Part shown: piece by piece, positions 14,654 through 24,034 of the stretch | Numbering within the stretch: the first letter of the stretch is position 1 | Layout: each line of letters starts with the position of its first letter | DNA from: Bacteroidales bacterium | GTDB lineage: Bacteria; Bacteroidota; Bacteroidia; Bacteroidales; UBA932 | Assembly: GCA_017960545.1 (NCBI GenBank) | Contig: JAGCYZ010000023.1 | Span: 1-45,925, forward strand | Direction: 5' to 3' | Length of the DNA stretch: 45,925 nucleotides | Notes under the pieces: model-generated | What the model saw: only the letters and a program-made list of their open reading frames with translations | What the model was told of the DNA's origin: nothing | Database searches by the model: none | Translations under genes and position numbers: made by a program

Positions 14654-17334
14654 AGGGTATATTGTCAGACATATGGTTCCCAGTAGCGCTCACGCTCACC
14701 GTGGCCGCTACGCAGTTCAGCGGGACAGCGCCGGGAAGCGAAAGAAGCCTTCCGCCGGCCGTACCTGCGGCTGCGCCTGACACTGTAACCTACCCTACTG
14801 ACGGTTACAAGCGCGGCTGGACCGCCGAGGAGTCCGGCCTCCGCCTGGGTGTGGCGGACAGCCTTCTTAACCTGCAGGACAGCACCCTCTGGGCGGAACA
14901 GGAGATAATACCTGAAGATACGGTGCAGGTGGCGGAATTGGATCCGTTTGCAGTTCCAGGGCTCGATTCCCTTGTCGCCCTGACAGATTCCACCCTCGCC
15001 GTCAGCCTTGCCGATATGCGCGGTGATGATTCCACATTCGTGGAAGACAACATCTTCCAGCATTGGTACGCCACCCTTGACAACAGGGCTCGCCGCAGAT
15101 ATGACCGCGAGCAGATGATCCCCATTCTCCAGGCCCGCAAGGACAGCCTGGAAGAGGCCAAGGCGTTTGCCAGGGCATACCGCGACAGCGTGTTCAAAGC
15201 CACGCCGCGAATCCTGAACACCTACTTCCTTCCGGATTCCCTTCAGTACAAACGCATTGTAAGCTGGACCCACAGCCAGGATTTCCACGACCTTACCATT
15301 CTTGACACCGACAAGGCAGAAGACCTCGACTACCGTTTCAACGACTATCCGTTCCTGCGCAAGGACGTGAACGCAACCTGGCTCGGAACGTCGGGATCCC
15401 CTGTCCTCTACAACAATTTCTTCCTGCGCAAGTCAGAAGAGGGAGAGATGTTCTACGATGCCGTGGAGCCCTGGACGTTCTCCGTCCAGAGCCTCCCTAT
15501 GTACAACACCAAGACTCCTTACACGGAGCTGGCATACTACGGCACCCTGTTCGAAAGCGAGCAGACCACATCCCACAACATCCACATCCTCACCACCCAG
15601 AACATAATGCCTGAGTGGAACGTAACCGTAGGATATGACCGGTACGGAAGCGAAGGAATGCTGTCCAACGAGCGCACCGCCAACAAGAGCCTTTACGCCC
15701 ACACCAGTTACGTGGGCGAAAAGTATCTCCTCCACGCAGGATATATCTCCAACAATGTCTCCCAAAAGGAGAACGGAGGCGTAGTGGACAATTTCTGGAT
15801 CAGGGACACCACAGTTGACGCCCGCGAAGTGGAAGTCTATCTGAAGGAAGCAAGCAGCAATACCGTCAAGAAAACGGTATTCATAGACCAGCAATACCGC
15901 ATCCCCCTCACTTTCCTGAGGGACCTGTTCAAGAAGAAGGACAAGGCTCCCGAGCCTGAAGCGGCAACCTTGGATGATCCTGACCTGGAGGACCCGGATC
16001 AGGAAGACCCGGATCAGGAAATGATCGACCCCGAAGACCTTCACCCGGAGGTTGAAGAGATCCCTGTCCTGGCCGACACCGCCGCAGTGGTGGAAGAAAA
16101 GGACGTCACCACCGCCTTCATAGGCCACAGCAGCGAATTCACGCGCATCTACCGCAAATACGAGGACAAAATGTCCACGTCCCTTGCCAACCAATACTAC
16201 GACTCCAAAGCCTACATCAATCCCACCTCCGCATATGACTCCCTTGGCGTCACCAAGTTCAACAACAAGGTATTCATACGCCTGCAGCCCTGGGCAAAGG
16301 AAGCCATAGTATCAAAGCTTGACATAGGCGCCGGCCTGGATATCCTGCATTACGCCCAGAAGGATCCTACCTACCTGCATAAGCAGGGTTCCGCTGCCTG
16401 GACCTCCGGATACCTCTACGCAGGGGCCCAGGGCCAGTTCAGGAATTACTTCCAGTGGAACGCCCTTGGACACTACAGCCTTGTGGGCAACGAGGCGGGA
16501 GACTTTGACATAAGCGCGAACGCCCTGTTCCAGTTCTATCCGTTCCGCAGGGCCCGCACAAGCCCCATTATGCTCAACCTGGGCTTCTCCACCTCGCTTG
16601 ACGAGCCCGGATACTACGTCCAGCATATGATCGTGAACCACTACAAGTGGGAAAACAGCTTTGACAAGATATCCACCTCCAAATTCCAGGGAACTCTGTC
16701 AATACCGCGCTGGAAACTGGAAGCATCCGTAAACTACGCCCTTCTTGTAAACAACATCTACTACAACGAGCTCTCCCTGCCCACCCAGAATACTGATCCT
16801 ATGAGCGTGCTGAGCGTCACCCTTGACAAGGGGCTGGAACTCTTCAGGTTCCTTCACCTTGACCACAGGGTTCTATTCCAGCTCTCCTCCAAGCAGGACA
16901 TAATCCCGCTTCCGACGGTTTCCGCCAACGCCCGCTACTATGTCCAGTTTGGAATCAACAACGCAATGACAATGCAGTTGGGAGCCAACATATTCTACTA
17001 TACCAAGTACAACCTGCAGAGGTACAACCCCAACATAGGAGTATTCTACAACCAGACGGACACGGAATACGGCAATGCCCCGTACATAGACCTCTTTGCC
17101 AATATGAAATGGCAGAATGCCTGCGTATTCGTCAAATGGGAGAATGCCGGAATGGGCTGGCCTCTGGGCTATGCAGACTACTTCAGCGCCGACGGGCACA
17201 TCCGTACTCCGCGCATCATAAAGATCGGCCTGTTCTGGCCGTTCCACCCCAATCCGGGCAAACCCGGAGGAAACGATTCCCACTCCCGCTCTACAGGATC
17301 GGGCAATACCAATTCCAGAAATCTGAGAAGATAA
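14650..17334 (+). CDS. Large outer-membrane porin-like protein (Porin_10 type)
   Basis: An 894-residue exported protein resembling the putative porins of Bacteroidetes. The N-terminal hydrophobic stretch (residues about 8-22, WFPVALTLTVAA) looks like a signal peptide. From about residue 195 the chain alternates short aromatic-rich segments typical of outer-membrane beta strands (for example NWTVGYDRYG-like stretches, FRNYFQWNALGHYSLVG). An acidic, proline-rich insertion lies at about 435-480 with a 15-bp tandem repeat, and probably makes this protein longer than its usual relatives. The tail is Ser/Asn/Arg rich. Co-transcription with AmgK/MurU-like genes suggests a role linked to envelope sugars (inference). 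It converges on the ABC permease with 6 bp between stop codons. Confidence 0.75.
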   Translation: MKGILSDIWFPVALTLTVAATQFSGTAPGSERSLPPAVPAAAPDTVTYPTDGYKRGWTAEESGLRLGVADSLLNLQDSTLWAEQEIIPEDTVQVAELDPFAVPGLDSLVALTDSTLAVSLADMRGDDSTFVEDNIFQHWYATLDNRARRRYDREQMIPILQARKDSLEEAKAFARAYRDSVFKATPRILNTYFLPDSLQYKRIVSWTHSQDFHDLTILDTDKAEDLDYRFNDYPFLRKDVNATWLGTSGSPVLYNNFFLRKSEEGEMFYDAVEPWTFSVQSLPMYNTKTPYTELAYYGTLFESEQTTSHNIHILTTQNIMPEWNVTVGYDRYGSEGMLSNERTANKSLYAHTSYVGEKYLLHAGYISNNVSQKENGGVVDNFWIRDTTVDAREVEVYLKEASSNTVKKTVFIDQQYRIPLTFLRDLFKKKDKAPEPEAATLDDPDLEDPDQEDPDQEMIDPEDLHPEVEEIPVLADTAAVVEEKDVTTAFIGHSSEFTRIYRKYEDKMSTSLANQYYDSKAYINPTSAYDSLGVTKFNNKVFIRLQPWAKEAIVSKLDIGAGLDILHYAQKDPTYLHKQGSAAWTSGYLYAGAQGQFRNYFQWNALGHYSLVGNEAGDFDISANALFQFYPFRRARTSPIMLNLGFSTSLDEPGYYVQHMIVNHYKWENSFDKISTSKFQGTLSIPRWKLEASVNYALLVNNIYYNELSLPTQNTDPMSVLSVTLDKGLELFRFLHLDHRVLFQLSSKQDIIPLPTVSANARYYVQFGINNAMTMQLGANIFYYTKYNLQRYNPNIGVFYNQTDTEYGNAPYIDLFANMKWQNACVFVKWENAGMGWPLGYADYFSADGHIRTPRIIKIGLFWPFHPNPGKPGGNDSHSRSTGSGNTNSRNLRR
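15976..16020 (+). repeat. 15-bp tandem repeat in the porin gene
   Basis: GACCCGGATCAGGAA occurs twice in perfect tandem (15991-16005 and 16006-16020), preceded by a degenerate copy (15976-15990). It is in frame and encodes a D-P-D-x-E unit, giving an acidic Pro-rich loop that could expand or contract without a frameshift. Confidence 0.85.
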
Positions 17335-17340
17335 TCAGGG

Positions 17341-18501
17341 TTACTGGGTGCGCATAGTCTGCGCGGGATCCACCTTTGAGATGAACAGCGACGGCAGCAG
17401 GAGCAGCAGCATAATTATGATGTATGCCGCCAGGTCTGCAAGCAGGATCATAGGGATGTTCACCGCTACCGGCACAAAGCTTACAAAGTAATTCTCAGGA
17501 TTCAGCTTGAAGAAATGCGTCCTGCCCTGGATGAGGCAGAACAGCAGCGCCAGCGCATTTCCAATGAGCATTCCCTTGAGCACAAGGTTGGAGGAAACCT
17601 GCAGGAACACCTTTGCGATGCCCTTGTCGGTCATTCCCAGAGCCTTGAGAGTACCTATTGTGGAGATGTTGCGGAACAGCATTATAAGCAGCCCGGAAAT
17701 CATATTGAAACCCGCCACTATGGCCATCAGAAGCAATATGAAAAGAACATTGAAGTCTATGAGGTCCAGCCAGTCGAACAGCTGTGGGAACTGCCTCACA
17801 ATTGAGGTGGACATCATTGTGGGTTCATCCTCCTGAGCATACAGGAGCGCTATGTTCCCCAGTTCGGCGGACTTTTCCTCCATCATTGCGGAGGACTTGT
17901 ATGCGCTCCCCAGGGTGACTTCAAGGGCCGATACCTGGGTTTCGTCCCACTCGTTGAGGCGGCGCATATCCTCGATGGGCACATACACTATGAGGGCTTC
18001 CTCAATGTCAAGGGGATTGTCGTAAACGGACACCACGTTGAAACGGCGCGCCTTGATGTTGTCTCCCACAAAATATGTGAGCATTGCATCGCCCTGGGAG
18101 ATGGACATCATCTTTGCCAGCCCGGAAGGGATACTGGCGTCAAGGCTCTCCCCTTCCATCTCTACGCCCTTGAACACCACTCCGTGGATTTCCGTACCCT
18201 GCTTTATTATACCCGCGCGGTATATGACAGGCGCAATGCTCCTGACACCCTCCACGTCAAGCAACTGCTGCATATAGGAGGGATTGGCGCTGACAGGCTG
18301 GTCTGAATTCAGATAACTCTGCCCTGCGGGGCCCAGGACTATGTCTCCGGAGAAAGAAGACACGCCTTCCCTTATTTCCTTGCGGTATCCGGCAGAGATT
18401 GAGACTGCAAGGATCATAACAAGGAAAGAGATAGCAATGGACACCATTGCTATCTTTCCCTTGAAACGTAGTTTCCCGGCTATGAAGCGAGAAGCGTTCA
18501 T
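17341..18501 (-). CDS. ABC transporter permease, FtsX/LolE/MacB type
   Basis: A 386-residue membrane protein with the FtsX-family layout: one membrane helix at about 20-38, a large periplasmic domain (about 40-245), then three helices (about 250-275, 305-330, 350-375). The FtsX-domain region GTLKALGMTDKGIAKVFL is clear. Relatives move lipoproteins (LolCE) or export substrates with a separate ATPase, but no ATPase gene is in the window. It starts 3 bp after the M13 peptidase gene in the same operon. Confidence 0.88.
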   Translation of the reverse strand: MNASRFIAGKLRFKGKIAMVSIAISFLVMILAVSISAGYRKEIREGVSSFSGDIVLGPAGQSYLNSDQPVSANPSYMQQLLDVEGVRSIAPVIYRAGIIKQGTEIHGVVFKGVEMEGESLDASIPSGLAKMMSISQGDAMLTYFVGDNIKARRFNVVSVYDNPLDIEEALIVYVPIEDMRRLNEWDETQVSALEVTLGSAYKSSAMMEEKSAELGNIALLYAQEDEPTMMSTSIVRQFPQLFDWLDLIDFNVLFILLLMAIVAGFNMISGLLIMLFRNISTIGTLKALGMTDKGIAKVFLQVSSNLVLKGMLIGNALALLFCLIQGRTHFFKLNPENYFVSFVPVAVNIPMILLADLAAYIIIMLLLLLPSLFISKVDPAQTMRTQ

Positions 18502-18504
18502 TTA

Positions 18505-20517
18505 TTACCAGATGTGAACCCTTTCGCTTTCAGGACGGTACATAGGATCGCCTTCCTTGATGCCGAATGCATCGAAGAATGACTGGAAGTTGCGGATGGA
18601 TACGTTTACCCTGTTGTTGCCAAGTGAGTGGACGTCCTCCTTTGTGCGGCGGGCAATCTCCTCGTCGGTGATGTTCTGGGCCCATACGCGTGCGTATCCA
18701 AGATAAAAGCGCTGCTCTGCGGTGAAGCCGTCGATAGGCTTTGGATGAACTCCGTTCCAGGCATTCTGGAGTGCGGTGAAAGCGATGCTGAGTCCGCCGT
18801 GGTCTGCAATGTTCTCACCCATTGTGAGCTGTCCGTTGGCGTGTAAGCCGGGAAGGACCTCAACCTCATCGAACTGAGCTGCAAGCTTGTTGGCTTTCTC
18901 GCGGAATTTGGCGTCGTCTTCACTGGTCCACCAGTTGGTCATGTTTCCGTCCTTGTCAAAGAGGCGGCCCTGGTCGTCGAATCCGTGGGTCATCTCGTGT
19001 CCGATAACTACCCCGATGGCTCCGTAGTTGGTAGCGTCGTCAGCGTTGGGGTTGAAGAACGGCGGCTGAAGGATGGCTGCAGGGAAGCAGATCTCGTTGG
19101 AGGTAGGATTGTAGTAAGCGTTGACGGTCTGAGGGGACATATGCCACTCTTCCTTGTCAACAGGCTTGCCAAGGTCCTTCATATTATCCTGTACGAACCA
19201 GATGCTCACCTCGCGCATATTCTCGTAGTAGCTCTTCTTGGGATCGATGTTGATTCCGGAATAATCCTTCCATTTGTCAGGATAGCCCACCTTTACGGTG
19301 AAGGCATTGAGCTTCTGCTGCGCATACTCCTTGGTGGCGTCGCTCATCCAGTCAAGTTCAGCAATATGCTGTGAAAGGGCGGTGCGGAGGTTCTCCACAA
19401 GGTCCTTCACCTGCTGCTTGGAGCTCTCGGGGAAGTACTTGCTTACGTACATCTGGCCCACGGCCTCTCCAAGGACGCCGTTAGGAACGGCCATAGCCCT
19501 CTTCCAGCGGGGCTTCTGCTCTGAAACGCCGGTCATCTGGCGGCTGAAGAAATCGAAGTATGCATCGTAGAACTCGTCGGAAACGCTTCCGCAGGCACCC
19601 ATTATAATGCCTGATGCAATGTAGTTCTTGAGGTCGTCAAGGCTGGTCTGGGCGAAGAGGGGACCGAATCCTTCAAAGAAGGAAGGCTGCTCCACGATGA
19701 CCTTGTCCTGGGAAGGCAGGCCCATGGCTGCGAAATAGGTTCCGAAGTCGAAGCCCTGGTACTTCTTGATGATCTCGTCTGAGCTCATAGGGTTGTAACT
19801 TGCCTCGACGTCCCTGTTCTGGAGCCTTGTCCAGGAGATGGCTGCAAGCTTGTCCTCGAATGAAAGCACGGAATCAGCCCTCTTGGCGTTGTCCTCCTCA
19901 TATCCGGCAAGCTCAAAGAGCTTTGCAAGCATCTTGCGGTATCCCTCCTTGAGTGCTGCGTTGGCAGGCTCGGTGTAGTAATCCCTGTCGCGCATTCCAA
20001 GTCCGCCCTGTCCCATATAGCCAATGTTCATATTGGAATCCATAAGGTCTGCGGAAACGCCTACTCCAAAGAACGGGCTTTCGCCTACAAGGTGGAGCTC
20101 CGCTACTTTCTTGACAAGTTCGGTCTTGTTGGGGATTGCGTAAATCTCATCGATATATTTCCTTACGGGCTCGAATCCCTCGGCATTGAGCCTGGTGGAA
20201 TCCAGCGCCATCTTGTAAAGGTCTGCGATCTTCTGCTCAACCGTTCCCGGGGTGGTTTCCATTGAAGCCATCTCCTGGAACATTGCATTCAGGTTTTCCT
20301 CGTTTGTCTCTGACAGGGAATCAAACGCGCCATAACGGGCATATTCCGGACGGAGGGGATTATTCTTGATCCATCCGCCATTGGCATACTTGTAAAAGTT
20401 ATCACCCGGAGCGACGCTGAGGTCCATGTCTTCACGGTTCAGGCCTTCAACCTTCTTGTTGGTCTGGCAAGCTGCAAGAATCAACAAAGGCATCATAAAT
20501 ACAACTAACTTTTTCAT
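18505..20517 (-). CDS. M13-family (PepO/neprilysin-like) lipoprotein metallopeptidase
   Basis: Exported zinc endopeptidase of 670 residues. The signal peptide ends in a lipobox (L-A-A-C, Cys17), so it is probably anchored to a membrane. The zinc site is GHEMTH (His507, Glu508, His511) with the downstream ENIADHGG motif carrying the third ligand. The C-terminal M13 features (YLGYARVWAQ, NFQSFFDAF) are complete. The start is the ATG at 20517 (MKKLVVFMM); an upstream in-frame codon at 20577 would bury the signal peptide. A near-consensus -7 box TAACTTCG lies at 20554-20547. The ABC permease follows 3 bp later. Confidence 0.95.
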   Translation of the reverse strand: MKKLVVFMMPLLILAACQTNKKVEGLNREDMDLSVAPGDNFYKYANGGWIKNNPLRPEYARYGAFDSLSETNEENLNAMFQEMASMETTPGTVEQKIADLYKMALDSTRLNAEGFEPVRKYIDEIYAIPNKTELVKKVAELHLVGESPFFGVGVSADLMDSNMNIGYMGQGGLGMRDRDYYTEPANAALKEGYRKMLAKLFELAGYEEDNAKRADSVLSFEDKLAAISWTRLQNRDVEASYNPMSSDEIIKKYQGFDFGTYFAAMGLPSQDKVIVEQPSFFEGFGPLFAQTSLDDLKNYIASGIIMGACGSVSDEFYDAYFDFFSRQMTGVSEQKPRWKRAMAVPNGVLGEAVGQMYVSKYFPESSKQQVKDLVENLRTALSQHIAELDWMSDATKEYAQQKLNAFTVKVGYPDKWKDYSGINIDPKKSYYENMREVSIWFVQDNMKDLGKPVDKEEWHMSPQTVNAYYNPTSNEICFPAAILQPPFFNPNADDATNYGAIGVVIGHEMTHGFDDQGRLFDKDGNMTNWWTSEDDAKFREKANKLAAQFDEVEVLPGLHANGQLTMGENIADHGGLSIAFTALQNAWNGVHPKPIDGFTAEQRFYLGYARVWAQNITDEEIARRTKEDVHSLGNNRVNVSIRNFQSFFDAFGIKEGDPMYRPESERVHIW

Positions 20518-20591
20518 TATAAACTTTATTTGTTTGAAACAGACTGCGAAGTTATGAATTTTTGCGATATTTGCCATCCTAAAATGTAGGT

Positions 20592-21557
20592 ATGGAAGGC
20601 CTTAAGTCGTTTTTGAAGAGAAATCCGCTGATTGTCGCAATGATAACCGGCGTATGTATCTATCTGGCCTACCATTGGACACCCGCGCTTCACCCTGCTG
20701 GCCCCACCCTTGAGAAGGCCGTCCTGACCATCCAGCCCATACTGATTTTCACGATGCTGTTCCTGCAGTTCAGCCGCACTTCCCCTCACGACCTCAAGTT
20801 CCGGCGCTGGCACCTTTACCTGCTGCTCATCCAGACGGGAGTGTGCCTTGCAAGCGCCGCCGCCCTGTTCTTTGTGAAGGGCGACGTGGCGCGAGTGCTG
20901 CTTGAAGCCTTTATGCTCTGCTGGATATGCCCAACGGCCATCGCCGCCGGAGTGGTGACGGAAAAGATAGGAGGAAGCATATCCGGGGTGATGTCCTACA
21001 TCATACTCATCAACCTGCTGGTTTCCATACTGATACCCCTGGTATTCCCCCTGGTTCACCCCAATCCGGGCCAAAGTTTCCTCAACTCTTTCCTGACCCT
21101 GTTGGGCAAGGTGTTCCCCACCCTTATAATGCCTGCGGCTGCAGCCTGGACCATCCGTTACACTATGCCCAAAGCCCAGCGGTTCTTTATGAGGAACTAC
21201 GGCAAGGCTTTCCAGGTATGGCTTGTAAGCCTGTGCCTTGCCATCATCATCACAACCCGTTCAATAGTCCGCTCTGAACTGCCCTGGTGGTCCCTTCTGC
21301 TTATAAGCGTCGTTCCGGCAGTCAGCTGCCTGTGCCAGTTTGCAATAGGCCACAGGATTGGAAACAGGTTCGGAAAAGTGGAGAACATAACCGCCGGCCA
21401 GGCACTTGGCCAGAAGAACACCACCCTTATGATATGGATAGGTTACGTGTTCCTCAACCCCCTCACTTCCATTGCCGGCGGCATTTACTGCATCTGCCAT
21501 AACCTGGTCAATTCCGCAGAAATCTCACGACGCCAGAAGGATAGTTTTGATAATTGA
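20592..21557 (+). CDS. BASS-type (bile acid:sodium symporter-like) transporter
   Basis: A 321-residue protein with about nine or ten membrane helices. The two family hallmarks are present: CPTAIAAGVVTEKIGG followed by a helix (about 114-129), and AGQALGQKNTTLMIWIGY with a following NPL (about 268-290). These resemble the crossed-helix, sodium-binding regions of the BASS family. The substrate is not predictable. The gene diverges from the M13 peptidase gene and lies 6 bp before the BACON-LRR gene. Confidence 0.85.
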   Translation: MEGLKSFLKRNPLIVAMITGVCIYLAYHWTPALHPAGPTLEKAVLTIQPILIFTMLFLQFSRTSPHDLKFRRWHLYLLLIQTGVCLASAAALFFVKGDVARVLLEAFMLCWICPTAIAAGVVTEKIGGSISGVMSYIILINLLVSILIPLVFPLVHPNPGQSFLNSFLTLLGKVFPTLIMPAAAAWTIRYTMPKAQRFFMRNYGKAFQVWLVSLCLAIIITTRSIVRSELPWWSLLLISVVPAVSCLCQFAIGHRIGNRFGKVENITAGQALGQKNTTLMIWIGYVFLNPLTSIAGGIYCICHNLVNSAEISRRQKDSFDN

Positions 21558-21563
21558 TCATTT

Positions 21564-23111
21564 GTGATTATTTTTATCAAAACAATCTCTTTTTGTATGC
21601 CTAGTACTTCACCCAAACTCTCACCCCAGCTTGTGCCGGATTTCAGCATCACGCGCAGCCTGGATGAACTGTTTGCACGGCCCTCAGCAAGGTCGGTCGC
21701 AATTACTGTCTCCTATCAAAAGGGAACTCTCACGCTTCCAAACAAAGCGGTTGCCAAAGTTGCCATAGTCATCGATGACAATGCAAAGTCCTGGATTTCC
21801 GTTCAAAAGAAAAAGAAACCCAATGCAGGCTCTTTGAAGCCTCTGGCCTCTGAAAACGACAATGACATAGTCCTGGCCATCAAGGCGAATGACACTTTGT
21901 TCAAAAGGAAAGGAACTGTTACCATATCCTCAAAACTTGACCGCAGGACAACGGTTTCGGTAAAACTAGCCATCACCCAGAAGGTACATCCCAATGTGAC
22001 CAAGGTTGAAACCATAATGAAGGATTTCTACGAGACCCTTGATGCACGCAACTGGAGAAAGCCGTGGATTCCCGGGGAAACCCTGCCGGGAGTAAATTTC
22101 AGGGATATGGGCGTATTCAATGACCTGTTCCTGGCATTTCAATTCCAGGGTCTCAAAGGCCAGATACCTGAAAGCTTCGGAGATCTGGGCGGCCTTGTCA
22201 AAAGTATATTCATCGACCACGAGCCCGGGCTTTGCGGTCCCATACCGGCTTCCTTCGGCAAATTCGTCAACCTTGAAGGGCTGAGCATCTCGTTTACCGG
22301 CTTGACCTCCGTTCCGGACATTTTCGGGAATTTCCCCAAGTTGGAATGGCTCAGTTTTGCTATCAATGAGCAATTGGGCGGACCGTTGTACGAGAGTATG
22401 GGAGGCTCACCAAAATTGGAAAGTCTTAACATAAGCGGGAATATGTTCACGGGATCGCCTTTCGCGTCCTGGGCAAGGCTGGGCCGTCAGCTGAGATTAT
22501 ATGACGACTGCCTTTCAGGCACCATCCCGCAATCCTATGTGGAATCCAAGGATGCAAGGTATATCCTGGGCGAACTTCTCTATCAAAAGCCGGGATATGT
22601 ATTTGATATCAGCAATGTAGAAATACCCGGACAGATATGGTCTGAAATCTCTATGACTGATTTCTCAGGGAGGGATTTCACGATGGAAGAAGTTGTAAGA
22701 CGCAACCGATGCACAGTGCACCTTTTATGGGCATACGGGCATGAGGAAAGCATTGAACTGATGAAGCAGCTGAACAATTACTACAAGAAATACCATAAGG
22801 ACGGGTTGGAAATCTTAGCAACCGTAACGACCCAGGAAGTGGACCATAAGCTTGCCCTATGGGAAGATAGGGAAAGCCAGAAAAACGCCCTGGATGAACT
22901 GGGCTGCAATGGCTGGTACAATTATTTCTATCCTGACTCCAATCCCACATTAATCTACACATCATTCCCTACAGTGGAGGTTTATGACCAGAATGAGAAG
23001 ATTCTGTTCTCCACCAATGGCATGCACCCTGATCCTGTCAGGAACAGGTTCAACAGGAATCACTCTGAACTCTTAGGTTTCCTTGAGGGCATATTCGGCC
23101 CTGAACAATAA
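21564..23111 (+). CDS. BACON-LRR-thioredoxin-fold protein without CxxC
   Basis: A 515-residue protein if read from the GTG at 21564; the first ATG is at 21597 (504 residues). Order: a BACON-like beta domain (about 40-140); plant-type leucine-rich repeats (about 170-330) such as LKGQIPESFGDLGGL and LCGPIPASFGKFVNLEGL; then a TlpA-like thioredoxin fold (about 385-512) with the expected cis-Pro segment SFPTVEVYD. The redox site is lost: where WxxCxxC should be, it reads LWAYGHEESIELM. I see no signal peptide, though such proteins are normally exported; the N-terminus may be truncated or misread. G+C looks lower than in the neighbours, which hints at transfer. The stop codon abuts that of the convergent downstream gene. 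Confidence 0.75.
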   Translation: MIIFIKTISFCMPSTSPKLSPQLVPDFSITRSLDELFARPSARSVAITVSYQKGTLTLPNKAVAKVAIVIDDNAKSWISVQKKKKPNAGSLKPLASENDNDIVLAIKANDTLFKRKGTVTISSKLDRRTTVSVKLAITQKVHPNVTKVETIMKDFYETLDARNWRKPWIPGETLPGVNFRDMGVFNDLFLAFQFQGLKGQIPESFGDLGGLVKSIFIDHEPGLCGPIPASFGKFVNLEGLSISFTGLTSVPDIFGNFPKLEWLSFAINEQLGGPLYESMGGSPKLESLNISGNMFTGSPFASWARLGRQLRLYDDCLSGTIPQSYVESKDARYILGELLYQKPGYVFDISNVEIPGQIWSEISMTDFSGRDFTMEEVVRRNRCTVHLLWAYGHEESIELMKQLNNYYKKYHKDGLEILATVTTQEVDHKLALWEDRESQKNALDELGCNGWYNYFYPDSNPTLIYTSFPTVEVYDQNEKILFSTNGMHPDPVRNRFNRNHSELLGFLEGIFGPEQ

Positions 23112-24032
23112 TTACTTCAGGACTGAGAGGCGGGCCTGTGCCGACAGGCGTTCATTCTCGGTAGGAGCATATTTGGCAAGAAGGGCGAGATACTTTTTCT
23201 CGTTCTTCTTGTCGTTTGTCTTGCGGGCTATGAGCACGCTGTTCTTGATGGCGGTATAGTCGTCAGGAACGGCCTTGAGCACTTTCGCATAGCGCTTGAG
23301 GGCCTCCTTGGGATTGTCCTTGTATGTCTGGTAGTAGGTGGCCACGTCATTCTGGAAGACAACGTTCTTGCTCTTGTAGTCAATCATCTTCTGCGCCGCC
23401 TCCCTGAAGGCCTCGAAGGACGTGGGGGTGCCTATCCTGTAGAAGTCATAGCAGTATTGCTGTACTGACTCTTCGAATTCTTCCTGGGTGACGGGATCTC
23501 CGGAGAACACCCAGGCGGGATGTGAATGGTAATGGTAGTCAATGAGGCTTTTCAGGCCCTGGGAGGTGAGGTCCGGGCTGTCCCCCTCATAGGTGAGAAG
23601 CGCCGTGAGCTTTGCAAGGCGCAGTTCCAGGTTGAGGGGATCCAGTTTTATGGCCTGGTCCATTGCCTGGGTGGCTGTCCCAAACATTTCGTCGTCAAAG
23701 ACTATCTTCTGGAAATAGTTGACATCCCTGTCAAGGGAATCCTTGAGGGTAAGCACAGGAGGCTCGCCCAGATATTTTTCCTGGTCCATGGCGACAATGG
23801 TGGTGGTTGCGGCCTTAGTATAGTAATACGCCCACTTGGCCTGGAGCATGTTGATGTCTTCCGGGTATGCGGCTTCCCACTCTGTGATCAGGGTTTCAAT
23901 TCCCACTCCGTCAGCGCCCAGGCGGCTTGAAACGGTGTTGTATCTCTGGAGGAATTCCTCCGCCGTGCGCTGCTGGGCGAAGGCTCCGGCGCAAAGGGCA
24001 AGGGAGAGTATTAGCAGATATATCTTTCTCAT
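23112..24032 (-). CDS. Secreted helical-repeat (TPR-like) protein
   Basis: A 306-residue protein with a Sec signal peptide (MRKIYLLILSLALCAGAFA, cleavage near residue 19). The body is alpha-helical and TPR-like: AMDQAIKLDPLNLELRLAKL (about 137-156) and ALKRYAKVLKAVPDDYTAIK near the C-terminus. I recognise no catalytic motif. Probable periplasmic scaffold; partner unknown. The start is the ATG at 24032, after which the signal peptide begins at once. It lies 2 bp after the RNA methyltransferase gene, same strand. Confidence 0.75.
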   Translation of the reverse strand: MRKIYLLILSLALCAGAFAQQRTAEEFLQRYNTVSSRLGADGVGIETLITEWEAAYPEDINMLQAKWAYYYTKAATTTIVAMDQEKYLGEPPVLTLKDSLDRDVNYFQKIVFDDEMFGTATQAMDQAIKLDPLNLELRLAKLTALLTYEGDSPDLTSQGLKSLIDYHYHSHPAWVFSGDPVTQEEFEESVQQYCYDFYRIGTPTSFEAFREAAQKMIDYKSKNVVFQNDVATYYQTYKDNPKEALKRYAKVLKAVPDDYTAIKNSVLIARKTNDKKNEKKYLALLAKYAPTENERLSAQARLSVLK

Positions 24033-24034
24033 AA

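Noticed and set aside
15433-16194. A 253-residue minus-strand open frame within the porin gene
   Set aside because: Antisense shadow of the porin; Val/Gly-rich with no start signal.
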